Shown piece after piece: positions 1 through 7,487 of a stretch of DNA of 17,948 bases. Under the pieces are notes generated by a model. The model was not told where the DNA came from and did not search any database. It was given only the letters and a program-made list of their open reading frames with translations. The stretch is from Cellvibrionales bacterium UBA2511. Its GTDB lineage: Bacteria; Pseudomonadota; Gammaproteobacteria; Pseudomonadales; Porticoccaceae. Every line of letters begins with the position of its first letter. Position 1 is the stretch's first letter. The stretch is taken from the NCBI GenBank assembly GCA_002341315.1, contig DDNV01000053.1, forward strand, positions 42,775-60,722, read 5' to 3'. The translations under genes and the position numbers were made by a program.

Positions 1-101
1 CTCTGTTTTAAAGTGGAAATATTCTATTTTTTGAATAAACTTTAACCATCTTCTGTGTTCCCAGTAAAAACGTATCTCTTCCAATATCAAGGAGAAACAC
101 A

Positions 102-1106
102 ATGGCCAAAGCTCCCCAAAAGCGTACAGCCAAACCATCCAATAAAAAAACTGTACCGGTATCTGCTAGAAAAGCTACATCTTCAGTAGTCAATAAAACA
201 GCTGTCGCCCTGGAACGGAGCGAGAAGGAAATCAATGTACAAAAGAAAAAGGTTGCTGACGCAAAACAAAAACTGACCGCTGCGAAAAACAGGGCCACTG
301 GAAATATAACTAAAGCCTCTGAGTCGTTACTTAAAAAACGTGCTCAGGAGGTCAGAACAAATATCAGTAAACTTAACAGCCTCATATCAAAAAACACACT
401 GGCAAAAGCCGAACTCAGGGCAGCAAAAATTCTGTCTCAAGTGTCAGAGGCAGAAGAGAAAGCCAAAGCCCGTATTATCGCAACAGAAAAAAAACTCGAA
501 CAGAAAACTGCTAACGATCTAGACAGGGCAGTGGCTCGCTATAAAAAGTCCTGGCTCAAAAAACGCACCAGCACCATTGCCAGACAGGTCAAGAGAGTCG
601 AGAAGAATGCTTTGACCCGAGTCAAAGCCATTGAAAAACGGCTGCACAAGCAGGCTACAACTGTCATCAGGAATGCTGAACAAAAAATCAATTCCCGCAA
701 GCAGGCTGTCACAAAAACAGTTTCCACACGCGGCCCCGGTCGTCCACCAAAGAGCACGACAGCCGCAAAAACATCGGCAGTAAAATCGAGTACTCGCACC
801 GCCAAAACTACTCCAACAAAATCCAGGCGAGGCCCCGGTCGTCCCCCGGCAACAGCGACAGCAGCAAAGAAACCATCCAGGGCTAAGGCTGCAACTAAAC
901 AGCCCGCGGCCAATACCGCAAACAAAGCGAAGAAGCCCGCCAGAAAGAGCGCCGCGAGAAATACGACCGTTGCCCAATCCAGGCGATCCAGCACCTCGGG
1001 ACCTGCAAAAAAACCGACGACACGTGCAGCATCTACAACGAAGAAGAGTACAGCTGTACCCACCAGCTCCCCAGCCAGCAATAAACCGGATACATCGCCT
1101 GAGTAG
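102..1106 (+). CDS. AlgP-like, histone H1-like DNA-binding protein with two AT-hooks
   Basis: Seen: 334 residues, extremely rich in Lys, Arg, Ala, Thr and Ser. Residues about 35-205 have charged, heptad-like helical character and are probably a long coiled coil. Residues 205-334 are a low-complexity basic, Pro/Ala-rich tail resembling histone H1 C-termini. The tail carries two RGPGRPP motifs (residues 210-216 and 243-249), which match the AT-hook core that binds the minor groove of AT-rich DNA. The start is an ATG with a strong ribosome-binding site, AAGGAGA, six bases upstream. Family knowledge: AlgP/AlgR3 of Pseudomonas is an H1-like protein with a Lys/Pro/Ala repeat tail, linked to alginate gene control and nucleoid organisation. 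Inference: a nucleoid-associated protein; a role in alginate control cannot be claimed here because no alginate genes are nearby. It stands apart from tsaB by about 100 bases and is probably its own transcription unit. Low-complexity composition makes orthology uncertain. Confidence 0.75.
   Translation: MAKAPQKRTAKPSNKKTVPVSARKATSSVVNKTAVALERSEKEINVQKKKVADAKQKLTAAKNRATGNITKASESLLKKRAQEVRTNISKLNSLISKNTLAKAELRAAKILSQVSEAEEKAKARIIATEKKLEQKTANDLDRAVARYKKSWLKKRTSTIARQVKRVEKNALTRVKAIEKRLHKQATTVIRNAEQKINSRKQAVTKTVSTRGPGRPPKSTTAAKTSAVKSSTRTAKTTPTKSRRGPGRPPATATAAKKPSRAKAATKQPAANTANKAKKPARKSAARNTTVAQSRRSSTSGPAKKPTTRAASTTKKSTAVPTSSPASNKPDTSPE
729..848 (+). repeat. Duplicated AT-hook coding unit
   Basis: The 14-base string GGCCCCGGTCGTCC occurs at 732-745 and again at 831-844, exactly 99 bases (33 codons) apart and in frame. 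Each copy encodes the core of an RGPGRPP AT-hook. The intervening residues are Ala/Thr/Lys-rich but not obviously repeated. This looks like a duplicated DNA-binding module or strong selection on the motif. Confidence 0.7.
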
Positions 1107-1174
1107 CCACTTATTCCTGACGGTCTAAACCACTCCCAATCAAACTCCGTTCTTCAAACCAAACAGGTTACAAT

Positions 1175-1195
1175 TCCCCCCGATTCAAGGGGGGA
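1175..1195 (+). promoter_or_regulatory. Hairpin covering the tsaB ribosome-binding site
   Basis: TCCCCCC at 1175-1181 is the perfect reverse complement of GGGGGGA at 1189-1195, with a 7-base loop (GATTCAA). The right arm is the Shine-Dalgarno sequence for the GTG start of tsaB at 1205. No T-tract follows, so it is not a standard intrinsic terminator for the gene upstream. Formation of the stem would hide the ribosome-binding site and lower tsaB translation. Functional use is inferred. Confidence 0.45.
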
Positions 1196-1204
1196 GTGTG
1201 TGCT

Positions 1205-1924
1205 GTGAAAAAAGTCTTGGCCATTGATACGACGACTCAGGCATGCTCTGTAGCACTGTCGCTAGGGGACAGCGTAAGCAGTCGTTTTCAGCTTGCCAGC
1301 CGTGAGCACACCCGCCTGTTATTGCCAATGGTAAATGAGCTGCTGTCAGAGGCGGGAGTGAAGTTAAGCGAACTCGATGCGCTTGCATTTACCCGGGGAC
1401 CTGGCTCATTCACAGGTATTCGGATTGGCTTCAGTGTCGTACAGGGTCTGGCCCTTGGTGGTGACCTTCCTGTATTACCCGTGTCCAGCCTGGAAACCCT
1501 GGCTCATACAGCCTGTAGAAAATTAATTATAGAGGATAGTTACCGGCTTTTGCCGATGTTTGATGCCCGAATGGATGAAGTTTACTGGTCGGTATTTGAA
1601 TGGAATGGCGGCGACTTAACCCGTCTGACCCCGGATAACCTTTCTTCTCCTGAAACAATAATACTCCCTCACGGCGATCTGCCTCTTGCGGTGATTGGTG
1701 ACGGCTGGCACTACGCCGAACGGATCGATTTATTTTCCACCATAGAGGTTTCGACTCTACTGCCCGACGCTCGAGATGTGTTGACTATTGCCATACCAGA
1801 AATTGAGAACGGTGGTTTAATGGCCATAGACGAGGTGCAACCGCTCTACCTCAGGGATAAAGTTTCCTGGCAAAAACGAAAACGATTACGAGAAAACAAC
1901 CTCATGAGTAACACAGGGATCTAG
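1205..1924 (+). CDS. tsaB: tRNA threonylcarbamoyladenosine biosynthesis protein TsaB
   Basis: TsaB is the scaffold subunit that pairs with the TsaD catalytic subunit and TsaE to make N6-threonylcarbamoyladenosine at position 37 of ANN-decoding tRNAs in the cytoplasm. Seen: the ASKHA-fold N-terminus LAIDTTTQACSVAL (residues 5-18), REHTRLLLPMVNELL (33-47), the hallmark TRGPGSFTGIRIG (63-75), DARMDEVYW (120-128) and the C-terminal QPLYLRDKVSW segment (212-222). The length of 239 residues is close to the roughly 231 of E. coli. I chose the GTG at 1205 over the in-frame GTG at 1196. It gives the family-typical N-terminus MKKVLAIDTTT, and GGGGGGAG lies eight bases before it, whereas the 1196 codon overlaps that site. 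The neighbour uppP follows four bases after the stop, so the two are probably co-transcribed. Confidence 0.95.
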   Translation: MKKVLAIDTTTQACSVALSLGDSVSSRFQLASREHTRLLLPMVNELLSEAGVKLSELDALAFTRGPGSFTGIRIGFSVVQGLALGGDLPVLPVSSLETLAHTACRKLIIEDSYRLLPMFDARMDEVYWSVFEWNGGDLTRLTPDNLSSPETIILPHGDLPLAVIGDGWHYAERIDLFSTIEVSTLLPDARDVLTIAIPEIENGGLMAIDEVQPLYLRDKVSWQKRKRLRENNLMSNTGI

Positions 1925-1928
1925 CTAC

Positions 1929-2729
1929 GTGGATTATCTACAGATTTTTTTTCTGGCTATTATTCAGGGATTGACCGAATTTTTGCCCATTTCAAGCTCT
2001 GCGCATCTTATTTTGCCCTCAGCCATACTGGGCTGGACAGATCAGGGGTTGGCATTTGATGTCGCCGTCCATGTCGGCTCCCTGACCGCTGTACTCTGGT
2101 ACTTTCGCCATGACGTTCAGCAGGTGGTGGTGCACTGGTGCCAGAGCGTGACTGGCGGCAAAGCTACGCCTGAGAGCCGATTGGGCTGGCTGCTTATTCT
2201 CGCAACTATTCCCGCTGGTCTGGCGGGATTGCTGCTGGGTGACTTTATTGAAAGCCAGCTGCGGTCAATTGCAGTGATTGCTGCGACAACTATCCTGTTT
2301 GGTTTACTCTTGGGAATGTCTGATTTCTGGGGACGCCGTGTAAAAACACTTCATCAAATCACCTGGCACTCGGCACTTTTCATCGGGTTGGCACAGGCAT
2401 TAGCCCTGGTTCCCGGCACATCAAGATCAGGGATTACCATGACGGCTGCTCTGGCTCTGGGCTTTACACGGGAATCGGCCGCCCGCTTTTCTTTCCTGAT
2501 GGCAATTCCCGTCATTATTCTCAGTGGTGGTTATAAGTGTGCTCAACTGATGCAACTTCCACAGGTACCATGGAGTGATATTGTGCTCGGTGCAGTACTA
2601 TCTTGCATGGCAGCCTACCTCTGTATCCGTGTATTTCTTATCTGGATCACCCGGATTGGGATGATACCTTTTGTCATCTACCGACTGTTATTGGGTGGCC
2701 TACTGGTCGCCATTCTTGTTAATAGCTAA
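1929..2729 (+). CDS. uppP: Undecaprenyl-diphosphatase UppP (BacA)
   Basis: This integral membrane phosphatase removes a phosphate from undecaprenyl pyrophosphate. It regenerates the lipid carrier for peptidoglycan and other envelope polymers and gives bacitracin tolerance. Seen: 266 residues with about seven or eight hydrophobic segments. The first signature is IQGLTEFLPISSSAHLI (residues 12-28), containing the catalytic Glu17 and His26. The second is VPGTSRSGIT (161-170), with the phosphate-binding Ser165, Arg166 and Ser167. The first position of the (E/Q)xxxE motif is Gln13 rather than the Glu found in E. coli, a common natural variant of the family. The start is GTG, with AGGGA nine bases upstream, inside the end of tsaB. 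The four-base gap to tsaB suggests translational coupling. Substrate assignment rests on strong family signatures. Confidence 0.95.
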   Translation: MDYLQIFFLAIIQGLTEFLPISSSAHLILPSAILGWTDQGLAFDVAVHVGSLTAVLWYFRHDVQQVVVHWCQSVTGGKATPESRLGWLLILATIPAGLAGLLLGDFIESQLRSIAVIAATTILFGLLLGMSDFWGRRVKTLHQITWHSALFIGLAQALALVPGTSRSGITMTAALALGFTRESAARFSFLMAIPVIILSGGYKCAQLMQLPQVPWSDIVLGAVLSCMAAYLCIRVFLIWITRIGMIPFVIYRLLLGGLLVAILVNS

Positions 2730-2752
2730 AGCATGTACCAAAGGCATTGTTT

Positions 2753-3643
2753 ATGAAAAATATTGCTTTCATTGGTCTCGGTGTCATGGGTTTCCCGATG
2801 GCAGGCCATTTAAGCAGGGCTGGCTTTTCAGTTTGTGTTTATAACCGCACACAACAAAAAGCAGCTCAATGGCTGGAGGAATACACCGGTTTTTCAGCAC
2901 CAACCCCAGCAGCAGCTGTAAAAAAAGCCGATATTGTCTTTACCTGCGTAGGAAATGACGAATCTTTACAGGAGGTTCTGCTGGGTGACTTGGGTGGTTT
3001 TAACGGGGCTTCTCAGGGGACACTTTTTGTTGATCACACCACCGTATCAGCCAAAGTCAGCCGAGAGCTCGCCAAAGAGGCCCGCAGGCACAAAAAAATG
3101 GCTTATCTGGATGCCCCGGTGTCCGGTGGACAGCAGGGGGCTGAGCGCGGCTCCCTGACAGTCATGGTCGGTGGGGAGAAAGCAGCCTTTCAGCAGGCAA
3201 CACCCATTATCAATCATTATGCCAGCAAGGTGTCTCTGATGGGTCCCGTCGGGTCCGGACAGCTCTGTAAAATGGCGAACCAGATCTGTGTAGCAGGTGT
3301 TATTGAATCACTTGCCGAGGGACTATTTTTTGCCCGTCAAGCAGGGCTTGACCCCAGCCAGGTCATTGAGGTCATCTCCAGGGGAGCGGCACAATCCTGG
3401 CAAATGGAAAACCGCTATCAAACCATGTTGGCGGGTGAGTACAATCACGGTTTTGCAGTGGACTGGATGTGTAAGGATCTGGCTATTGTGCTGGAAGAAG
3501 CTCAGCGCAATGGTAGCAACCTTCCCGCCACAAAACTGATCAGTAAATTTTACCGGGAAGTCCAGTTAATGGGTGGCGGGCAATGGGACACGTCGAGCCT
3601 GTTGGCCAGGCTTGAAAACGCAGAAAATGAGGTTAGTCGTTAG
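2753..3643 (+). CDS. NAD(P)-dependent beta-hydroxyacid dehydrogenase (3-hydroxyisobutyrate / tartronate semialdehyde reductase family)
   Basis: Seen: 296 residues with an N-terminal Rossmann fold beginning IAFIGLGVMGFPMAGHL (residues 4-20, GxGxMGxxMAxxL). The substrate-binding signature DAPVSGGQQGAERGS spans 120-134. The catalytic-Lys segment GSGQLCKMANQ spans 167-177 with Lys173 and Asn176, and KDL is at 241-243 in the all-helical C-terminal domain. These are the full hallmarks of the beta-hydroxyacid dehydrogenase family, which oxidises or reduces small 3-hydroxy acids and semialdehydes in the cytoplasm. The exact substrate (3-hydroxyisobutyrate, 2-hydroxy-3-oxopropionate, glyoxylate or succinic semialdehyde) cannot be told from the sequence, and no pathway partners are adjacent. 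The start is the ATG at 2753, with AAGG eight bases upstream. An in-frame TTG two codons earlier is rejected because it sits against that site. It lies 23 bases after uppP and six bases before apeB. Confidence 0.9.
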   Translation: MKNIAFIGLGVMGFPMAGHLSRAGFSVCVYNRTQQKAAQWLEEYTGFSAPTPAAAVKKADIVFTCVGNDESLQEVLLGDLGGFNGASQGTLFVDHTTVSAKVSRELAKEARRHKKMAYLDAPVSGGQQGAERGSLTVMVGGEKAAFQQATPIINHYASKVSLMGPVGSGQLCKMANQICVAGVIESLAEGLFFARQAGLDPSQVIEVISRGAAQSWQMENRYQTMLAGEYNHGFAVDWMCKDLAIVLEEAQRNGSNLPATKLISKFYREVQLMGGGQWDTSSLLARLENAENEVSR

Positions 3644-3649
3644 TCGATT

Positions 3650-4963
3650 ATGAACAAGCAACCTTATAACCAGCAGTTGCTGGATTTTATTTATCAATCT
3701 CCGACGCCGTTTCACGCCGTCAAAAACATGCGTGAAATACTGGAAGCCGGCGGATTTACCTGGCTCCCGGAAGAAACTGATTGGCATATACAGCCGGGCG
3801 GCCGCTACTACACCGTTCGCAATGGTTCATCCCTTATCGCCTTTATCGTAGGGCACCAGTCCGCTCTGGAGTCCGGAATACGTCTGGTGGGGGCCCATAC
3901 GGACAGCCCATGCCTTAAAGTAAAACCAAAACCGGAACTGAACCGTCAGGGCTACTTTCAATTGGGTGTCGAAGTTTACGGTGGGGCACTTCTTAACCCC
4001 TGGTTTGACCGCGATCTCAGCATAGCCGGGCGCCTGGTGTTCGATAGGGGAGAGGGCTCGTTAGACCAGACACTGATCGACCTGAAAAGACCGGTGGCAG
4101 TCATCCCGAGCCTCGCTATACACCTGGACAGGGATGCGAACAATGAGCGCAAGGTGAATCCACAAACGGATATTCCACCCCTGTTATTCAGGGATCCGGA
4201 CAAATCGGTGACAGATTTCTTCGAATTCCTGGCAAAAGAACTCTCCTCATCGGGTGATTTACCGGAAAAAGCCAGAATTCTCGATCACGAACTGTATCTC
4301 TATGATTGTCAGAAGCCGGCCTTGACTGGTATGCAGCGTGAGTTTATCTCCGGCGCCAGGCTGGATAACTTATTGAGTTGTTTTACCGGTGTTAAGGCGC
4401 TTCTGGAAGCTGGCGATCAGGTTTCCTGCATGCTTGTCTGTAACGACCACGAAGAGGTCGGCAGCACCTCCGCCTGCGGTGCAAACGGCCCGATGCTGCA
4501 ATCGGTGTTGCAACGTCTTTACCCGGATCCGGGGTTGCTTACCCGAGTAATGCGCCAGTCATTACTGGTATCGGCAGACAATGCCCACGGCATTCACCCA
4601 AACTTCGCGGATCGTCACGACAGTAATCATGGACCACGCCTAAACGAAGGGCCGGTCATCAAGATAAATGCCAACCAGCGTTATGCCACCAATAGCATCA
4701 GCGCCGCGATGTTTCGTCACCTCTGTGAAAAGGAGGGCGTGGCAGTACAGACATTTGTTAACCGCACTGATTTGAGTTGCGGGAGCACCATCGGGCCAAT
4801 CACTGCTGCGATGATTGGCGTTCAAACACTGGATGTCGGTGTGCCCACGTTTGCGATGCACTCTATCCGAGAAATGGCTGGTGCGGATGACGCCTTCAAT
4901 TTATACCGGGCGCTACGGGCATTCTATAACCATCAATCAACACTAATGATACAGGAAGCCTGA
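3650..4963 (+). CDS. apeB: M18 family aspartyl aminopeptidase
   Basis: This cytoplasmic dinuclear-zinc aminopeptidase removes N-terminal residues, typically acidic ones, from peptides. Family knowledge: M18 enzymes (bacterial ApeB, yeast Ape1, human DNPEP) form tetrahedral dodecamers. Seen: 437 residues, full length. Expected metal and catalytic residues are present: His83 in GAHTDSPCLKVKP, Asp239 in SGARLDNL, Glu268-Glu269 in CNDHEEVGSTSACG, Asp310 in SADNAHGIHP and His404 in FAMHSIREMAG. The PTPFHAV segment near the N-terminus and the STIGPITA region (379-386) are also typical of the family. The ATG start aligns with other family N-termini. It has no good ribosome-binding site (a GAGG lies 17 bases away), and with only six bases after the upstream gene it is probably translated by coupling. 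Confidence 0.95.
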   Translation: MNKQPYNQQLLDFIYQSPTPFHAVKNMREILEAGGFTWLPEETDWHIQPGGRYYTVRNGSSLIAFIVGHQSALESGIRLVGAHTDSPCLKVKPKPELNRQGYFQLGVEVYGGALLNPWFDRDLSIAGRLVFDRGEGSLDQTLIDLKRPVAVIPSLAIHLDRDANNERKVNPQTDIPPLLFRDPDKSVTDFFEFLAKELSSSGDLPEKARILDHELYLYDCQKPALTGMQREFISGARLDNLLSCFTGVKALLEAGDQVSCMLVCNDHEEVGSTSACGANGPMLQSVLQRLYPDPGLLTRVMRQSLLVSADNAHGIHPNFADRHDSNHGPRLNEGPVIKINANQRYATNSISAAMFRHLCEKEGVAVQTFVNRTDLSCGSTIGPITAAMIGVQTLDVGVPTFAMHSIREMAGADDAFNLYRALRAFYNHQSTLMIQEA

Positions 4964-5036
4964 ATACAGACTTTATTCAAGCCCTGAAATCCGTATGATG
5001 TGGACCACAATCGAGACCGGACCAAAGAACCTAATC

Positions 5037-6068
5037 ATGAGTCAGCATCCAGCTCCAGCCGTTGAAAAAAATACTGTTTTAACGGGTATTACGACCACAG
5101 GAACGCCGCATCTGGGCAACTATGTGGGCGCAATTCGTCCAGCCATCGAGGCCAGCCAAAAACCTGACATCAATGCCTACTATTTTCTCGCGGATTATCA
5201 CGCACTGATTAAATGCCAGGATCCCGCCATGGTCCACCAGTCGAGCAGGGAAATTGCTGCCACATGGTTGGCTCTGGGTCTCAATACTGACAATGTTGTA
5301 TTTTATCGACAGTCAGACGTTCCCGAAATTACCCAGCTAATGTGGTTTCTGAGCTGTGTTGCCGCGAAGGGACTAATGAACCGCGCCCATGCCTACAAGG
5401 ATTCTGTTCAAAAAAACCAGGAAGCTGGGGAGGACCAAGATTACGGTATTACCATGGGCCTTTTTTCCTATCCGGTACTCATGGCTGCCGATATCCTGAT
5501 GTTCAACGCCACCAGGGTACCGGTGGGCCGGGATCAGATTCAGCATATTGAGATGGCCCGGGATATTGCACAGCGTTTTAACCATGTATACGGCGAGCAC
5601 TTCACCTTGCCGGAAGCCGTAATCGATGACCATGTTGCTGTATTACAAGGGTTAGATGGGCGAAAAATGAGTAAAAGCTACGGCAATACCATTCCGCTGT
5701 TTCTGCCTGAAAAACAGCTCAGGAAACACATCAACAAAATCAAGACCAACCTGTTGGAACCCGGCCAGCCCAAAGACCCGGACACCTCCACTGTATTTCA
5801 GATATGGCGGGCATTTGCCAGCAAAGAGCAAACAGCCGCAATGCGCCGTGAATTTGAAAATGGTATCGCCTGGGGGGAAGCCAAAAAGCAACTGTTTGAG
5901 TTGATTGAAGCCGAGCTGCGAGAGCCACGGCAACGCTATTATGAACTACTCGAAAACCCATCTCACATAGAGAATATGCTCAATGAAGGAGCAGAGAAAG
6001 CAAGAGCGATAAGTGTCCCATTTATGGCCAAACTTAACCGGGCCGTCGGCCTACATTCTCTGTCCTGA
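5037..6068 (+). CDS. trpS: Tryptophan-tRNA ligase
   Basis: This class Ic aminoacyl-tRNA synthetase charges tRNA-Trp. Seen: 343 residues from the chosen start. The HIGH-type motif is TTTGTPHLGNYVGAIRP (HLGN at residues 25-28) and the KMSKS loop is exact at 210-214 (GRKMSKSYGNTIPLF). VGRDQIQHIEMARDIAQRFN, the tryptophan and adenylate site region, is intact. The TTTGTPHLGN form and overall sequence resemble the Pseudomonas-type enzyme rather than E. coli TrpS. An in-frame ATG pair at 4995-5000 would add 14 residues without family counterparts, so I chose 5037. Neither start has a convincing Shine-Dalgarno sequence. A TATGAT at 4994-4999 could be a -10 box, but its -35 is poor. It follows apeB by 73 bases and converges on bioA, with only 23 bases between the stop codons. 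Confidence 0.95.
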   Translation: MSQHPAPAVEKNTVLTGITTTGTPHLGNYVGAIRPAIEASQKPDINAYYFLADYHALIKCQDPAMVHQSSREIAATWLALGLNTDNVVFYRQSDVPEITQLMWFLSCVAAKGLMNRAHAYKDSVQKNQEAGEDQDYGITMGLFSYPVLMAADILMFNATRVPVGRDQIQHIEMARDIAQRFNHVYGEHFTLPEAVIDDHVAVLQGLDGRKMSKSYGNTIPLFLPEKQLRKHINKIKTNLLEPGQPKDPDTSTVFQIWRAFASKEQTAAMRREFENGIAWGEAKKQLFELIEAELREPRQRYYELLENPSHIENMLNEGAEKARAISVPFMAKLNRAVGLHSLS

Positions 6069-6091
6069 AAGGTTTTAGTGCTCACGCTCGC

Positions 6092-7387
6092 TCAGTATGC
6101 AGCATCTTTCAAAACCTCAACCAACGCACTGGTTAGGACTGACAAATCGGTTTTGCTGATAATGTAAGGGGGCATGACATACACGAGCTTCCCGAAAGGT
6201 CGAACCCAAACCCCCTTATCGACAAATTGTTTCTGAATAATCGGCAGGTTAACCGGATTCTTCATCTCAATGACACCGATAGCCCCAAGTACGCGCACGT
6301 CTTCCACATGACTGTAGTCTTTGGCTGGTGCCAGCTCTGCAGCCAACTGCTGCTCAATATCCTTAACGCGGGTCGACCAATCTGAGGTAAGCAGCAGCTC
6401 AATACTGGCATTGGCCACAGCGCAGGCCAGAGGGTTTCCCATAAATGTTGGGCCGTGCATGAATACGCCCGCTTCACCAAGACAAATACCGTTGCTGACC
6501 TTTTCCGTACACAATGTAGCAGCAAGCGTCATGTAGCCACCCGTGAGCGCTTTGCCCAGACACATGATGTCCGGTGAGATCCCGGCCCATTCAGTGGCGA
6601 AAAGCTTTCCGGTGCGACCAAATCCCGTGGCTATTTCGTCGATAATTAACAGCACATCATGCTGATCACACAATTCACGAACACGCTCCAGAAACGTCGG
6701 CGAATAAAAGCGCATGCCACCCGCACCCTGAACCACTGGCTCCAGTATTACGGCAGCGATTTCATCAGCATTAGCAGTGATGGTATGTTTAAAATCGATG
6801 ATGAAATCTTCACTCCAGGCATCATCAAAGCCGCACCGGGGAGATTCTGAAAAAAACTGGGGTGTCAGAACGTCGTGAAACAGGTGGTGCATACCTGTAA
6901 CGGGATCACATACGGACATGGCGCCGAAGGTATCACCGTGATAACCGCGTTTAAGACTTAAAAAACGCGATTTTTCTTTTACTCCCCGTGACTGCCAGTA
7001 TTGGAGGGCCATTTTCATGGCCACTTCTATACTGACAGAACCTGAGTCCGATAAAAAAACCTTGTCCAGTCCGGCTGGGGTGATCTCGGTTAATGTCTGT
7101 GCGAGCTTCGCTGCTGGCTCATGGGTGATACCGCCAAACATGACGTGGGACATTTTACTGATCTGAGCAGTTATAGCAGCATTGAGGGCAGGGTGGTTGT
7201 AGCCGTGGATGGTGCACCACCAGGATGACATACCATCGATTAATGCCCGGCCATCAGCCAGATATAGCCTGACACCATCGGCGCTGGCCACCGGATAAAC
7301 CGGTGCAGGATCCACCACAGACGAATAGGGATGCCAGATGTGATCTTTATCCATGGCTAATATTTGAGACGCACTCAAGTGTTTCAT
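6092..7387 (-). CDS. bioA: Adenosylmethionine-8-amino-7-oxononanoate aminotransferase BioA
   Basis: BioA is the PLP-dependent class III aminotransferase that converts 8-amino-7-oxononanoate (KAPA) to 7,8-diaminononanoate in biotin synthesis, using S-adenosylmethionine as amino donor. Seen: 431 residues closely following the E. coli enzyme. HIWHPYSS lies near the N-terminus, then GMSSWWCTIHGYNHP and SDSGSVSIEVAMKMALQYWQ. DEIATGFGRTGKLFA contains the PLP-contacting Asp250, and CLGKALTGG contains the Schiff-base Lys279. FMHGPTFMGNPLACA and WVRPFGKLVYVMPPYI complete the active site. I chose the ATG at 7387 over the GTG at 7402, because the GTG would lie only about ten bases from the inferred transcription start. 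It has no clear ribosome-binding site. The gene is isolated from other biotin genes, with no bioB, bioF or bioD in the window. Confidence 0.95.
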   Translation of the reverse strand: MKHLSASQILAMDKDHIWHPYSSVVDPAPVYPVASADGVRLYLADGRALIDGMSSWWCTIHGYNHPALNAAITAQISKMSHVMFGGITHEPAAKLAQTLTEITPAGLDKVFLSDSGSVSIEVAMKMALQYWQSRGVKEKSRFLSLKRGYHGDTFGAMSVCDPVTGMHHLFHDVLTPQFFSESPRCGFDDAWSEDFIIDFKHTITANADEIAAVILEPVVQGAGGMRFYSPTFLERVRELCDQHDVLLIIDEIATGFGRTGKLFATEWAGISPDIMCLGKALTGGYMTLAATLCTEKVSNGICLGEAGVFMHGPTFMGNPLACAVANASIELLLTSDWSTRVKDIEQQLAAELAPAKDYSHVEDVRVLGAIGVIEMKNPVNLPIIQKQFVDKGVWVRPFGKLVYVMPPYIISKTDLSVLTSALVEVLKDAAY

Positions 7388-7418
7388 GTAGATGCAATTC
7401 ACAGGTAAGCGAACGTAT

Positions 7419-7448
7419 ATTGTATGATAAGGATCTTCATGGTATCAA
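7419..7448 (-). promoter_or_regulatory. Candidate sigma-70 promoter of bioA
   Basis: Read on the minus strand, TTGATA (plus coordinates 7443-7448) and TACAAT (7419-7424) each match the sigma-70 consensus at five of six positions and are separated by 18 bases. Transcription would begin near 7412, leaving a leader of about 25 bases before the bioA ATG at 7387. This supports the shorter bioA start. No BirA-type operator (TTGTAAACC paired with GGTTTACAA) is present. Confidence 0.5.
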
Positions 7449-7458
7449 AGCACCATGA
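7437..7458. promoter_or_regulatory. Inverted repeat across the bioA -35 and the DUF547 gene start; candidate operator
   Basis: TCATGGT (7437-7443) and ACCATGA (7452-7458) form a perfect 7-base inverted repeat around an 8-base spacer. The element overlaps the -35 hexamer of the candidate bioA promoter. Its right arm contains the ATG at 7455, one of two possible starts of the DUF547 gene. The half-site spacing suits a dimeric repressor, but no regulator gene lies in the window. It could also be a chance pairing of two ATG contexts. Confidence 0.35.
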
Positions 7459-7487
7459 CAACGCCATCACTCAAACGGGTAGCAATA

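Noticed and set aside
519..1081. Two long antisense frames (152 and 180 codons) opposite the AlgP-like gene
   Set aside because: They are mirror frames of a low-complexity Lys/Ala/Pro gene, with Cys/Gly- or Val/Phe-rich products and no ribosome-binding site. The forward frame has a strong start and meaningful motifs.
1929..2729. Gln13 in UppP as a lost catalytic residue
   Set aside because: The family motif is (E/Q)xxxE, and Gln at the first position is a common natural variant. The essential Glu17, His26 and Arg166 are all present.
4994..4999. TATGAT as a -10 box for trpS
   Set aside because: No acceptable -35 lies 16-18 bases upstream (CTTTAT or TTTATT), so it is noted in the trpS entry only.
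6066..6117. Inverted repeats TGAAAG/CTTTCA and AGGTTTT/AAAACCT across the trpS-bioA junction as a terminator
   Set aside because: The arms are short and AT-rich, the loop is about 34 bases, and the right arm lies inside bioA coding sequence. Probably chance.
7388..7454. BirA operator between bioA and the divergent gene
   Set aside because: Neither half-site of the known operator is present on either strand. The only symmetry is the unrelated TCATGGT/ACCATGA repeat.
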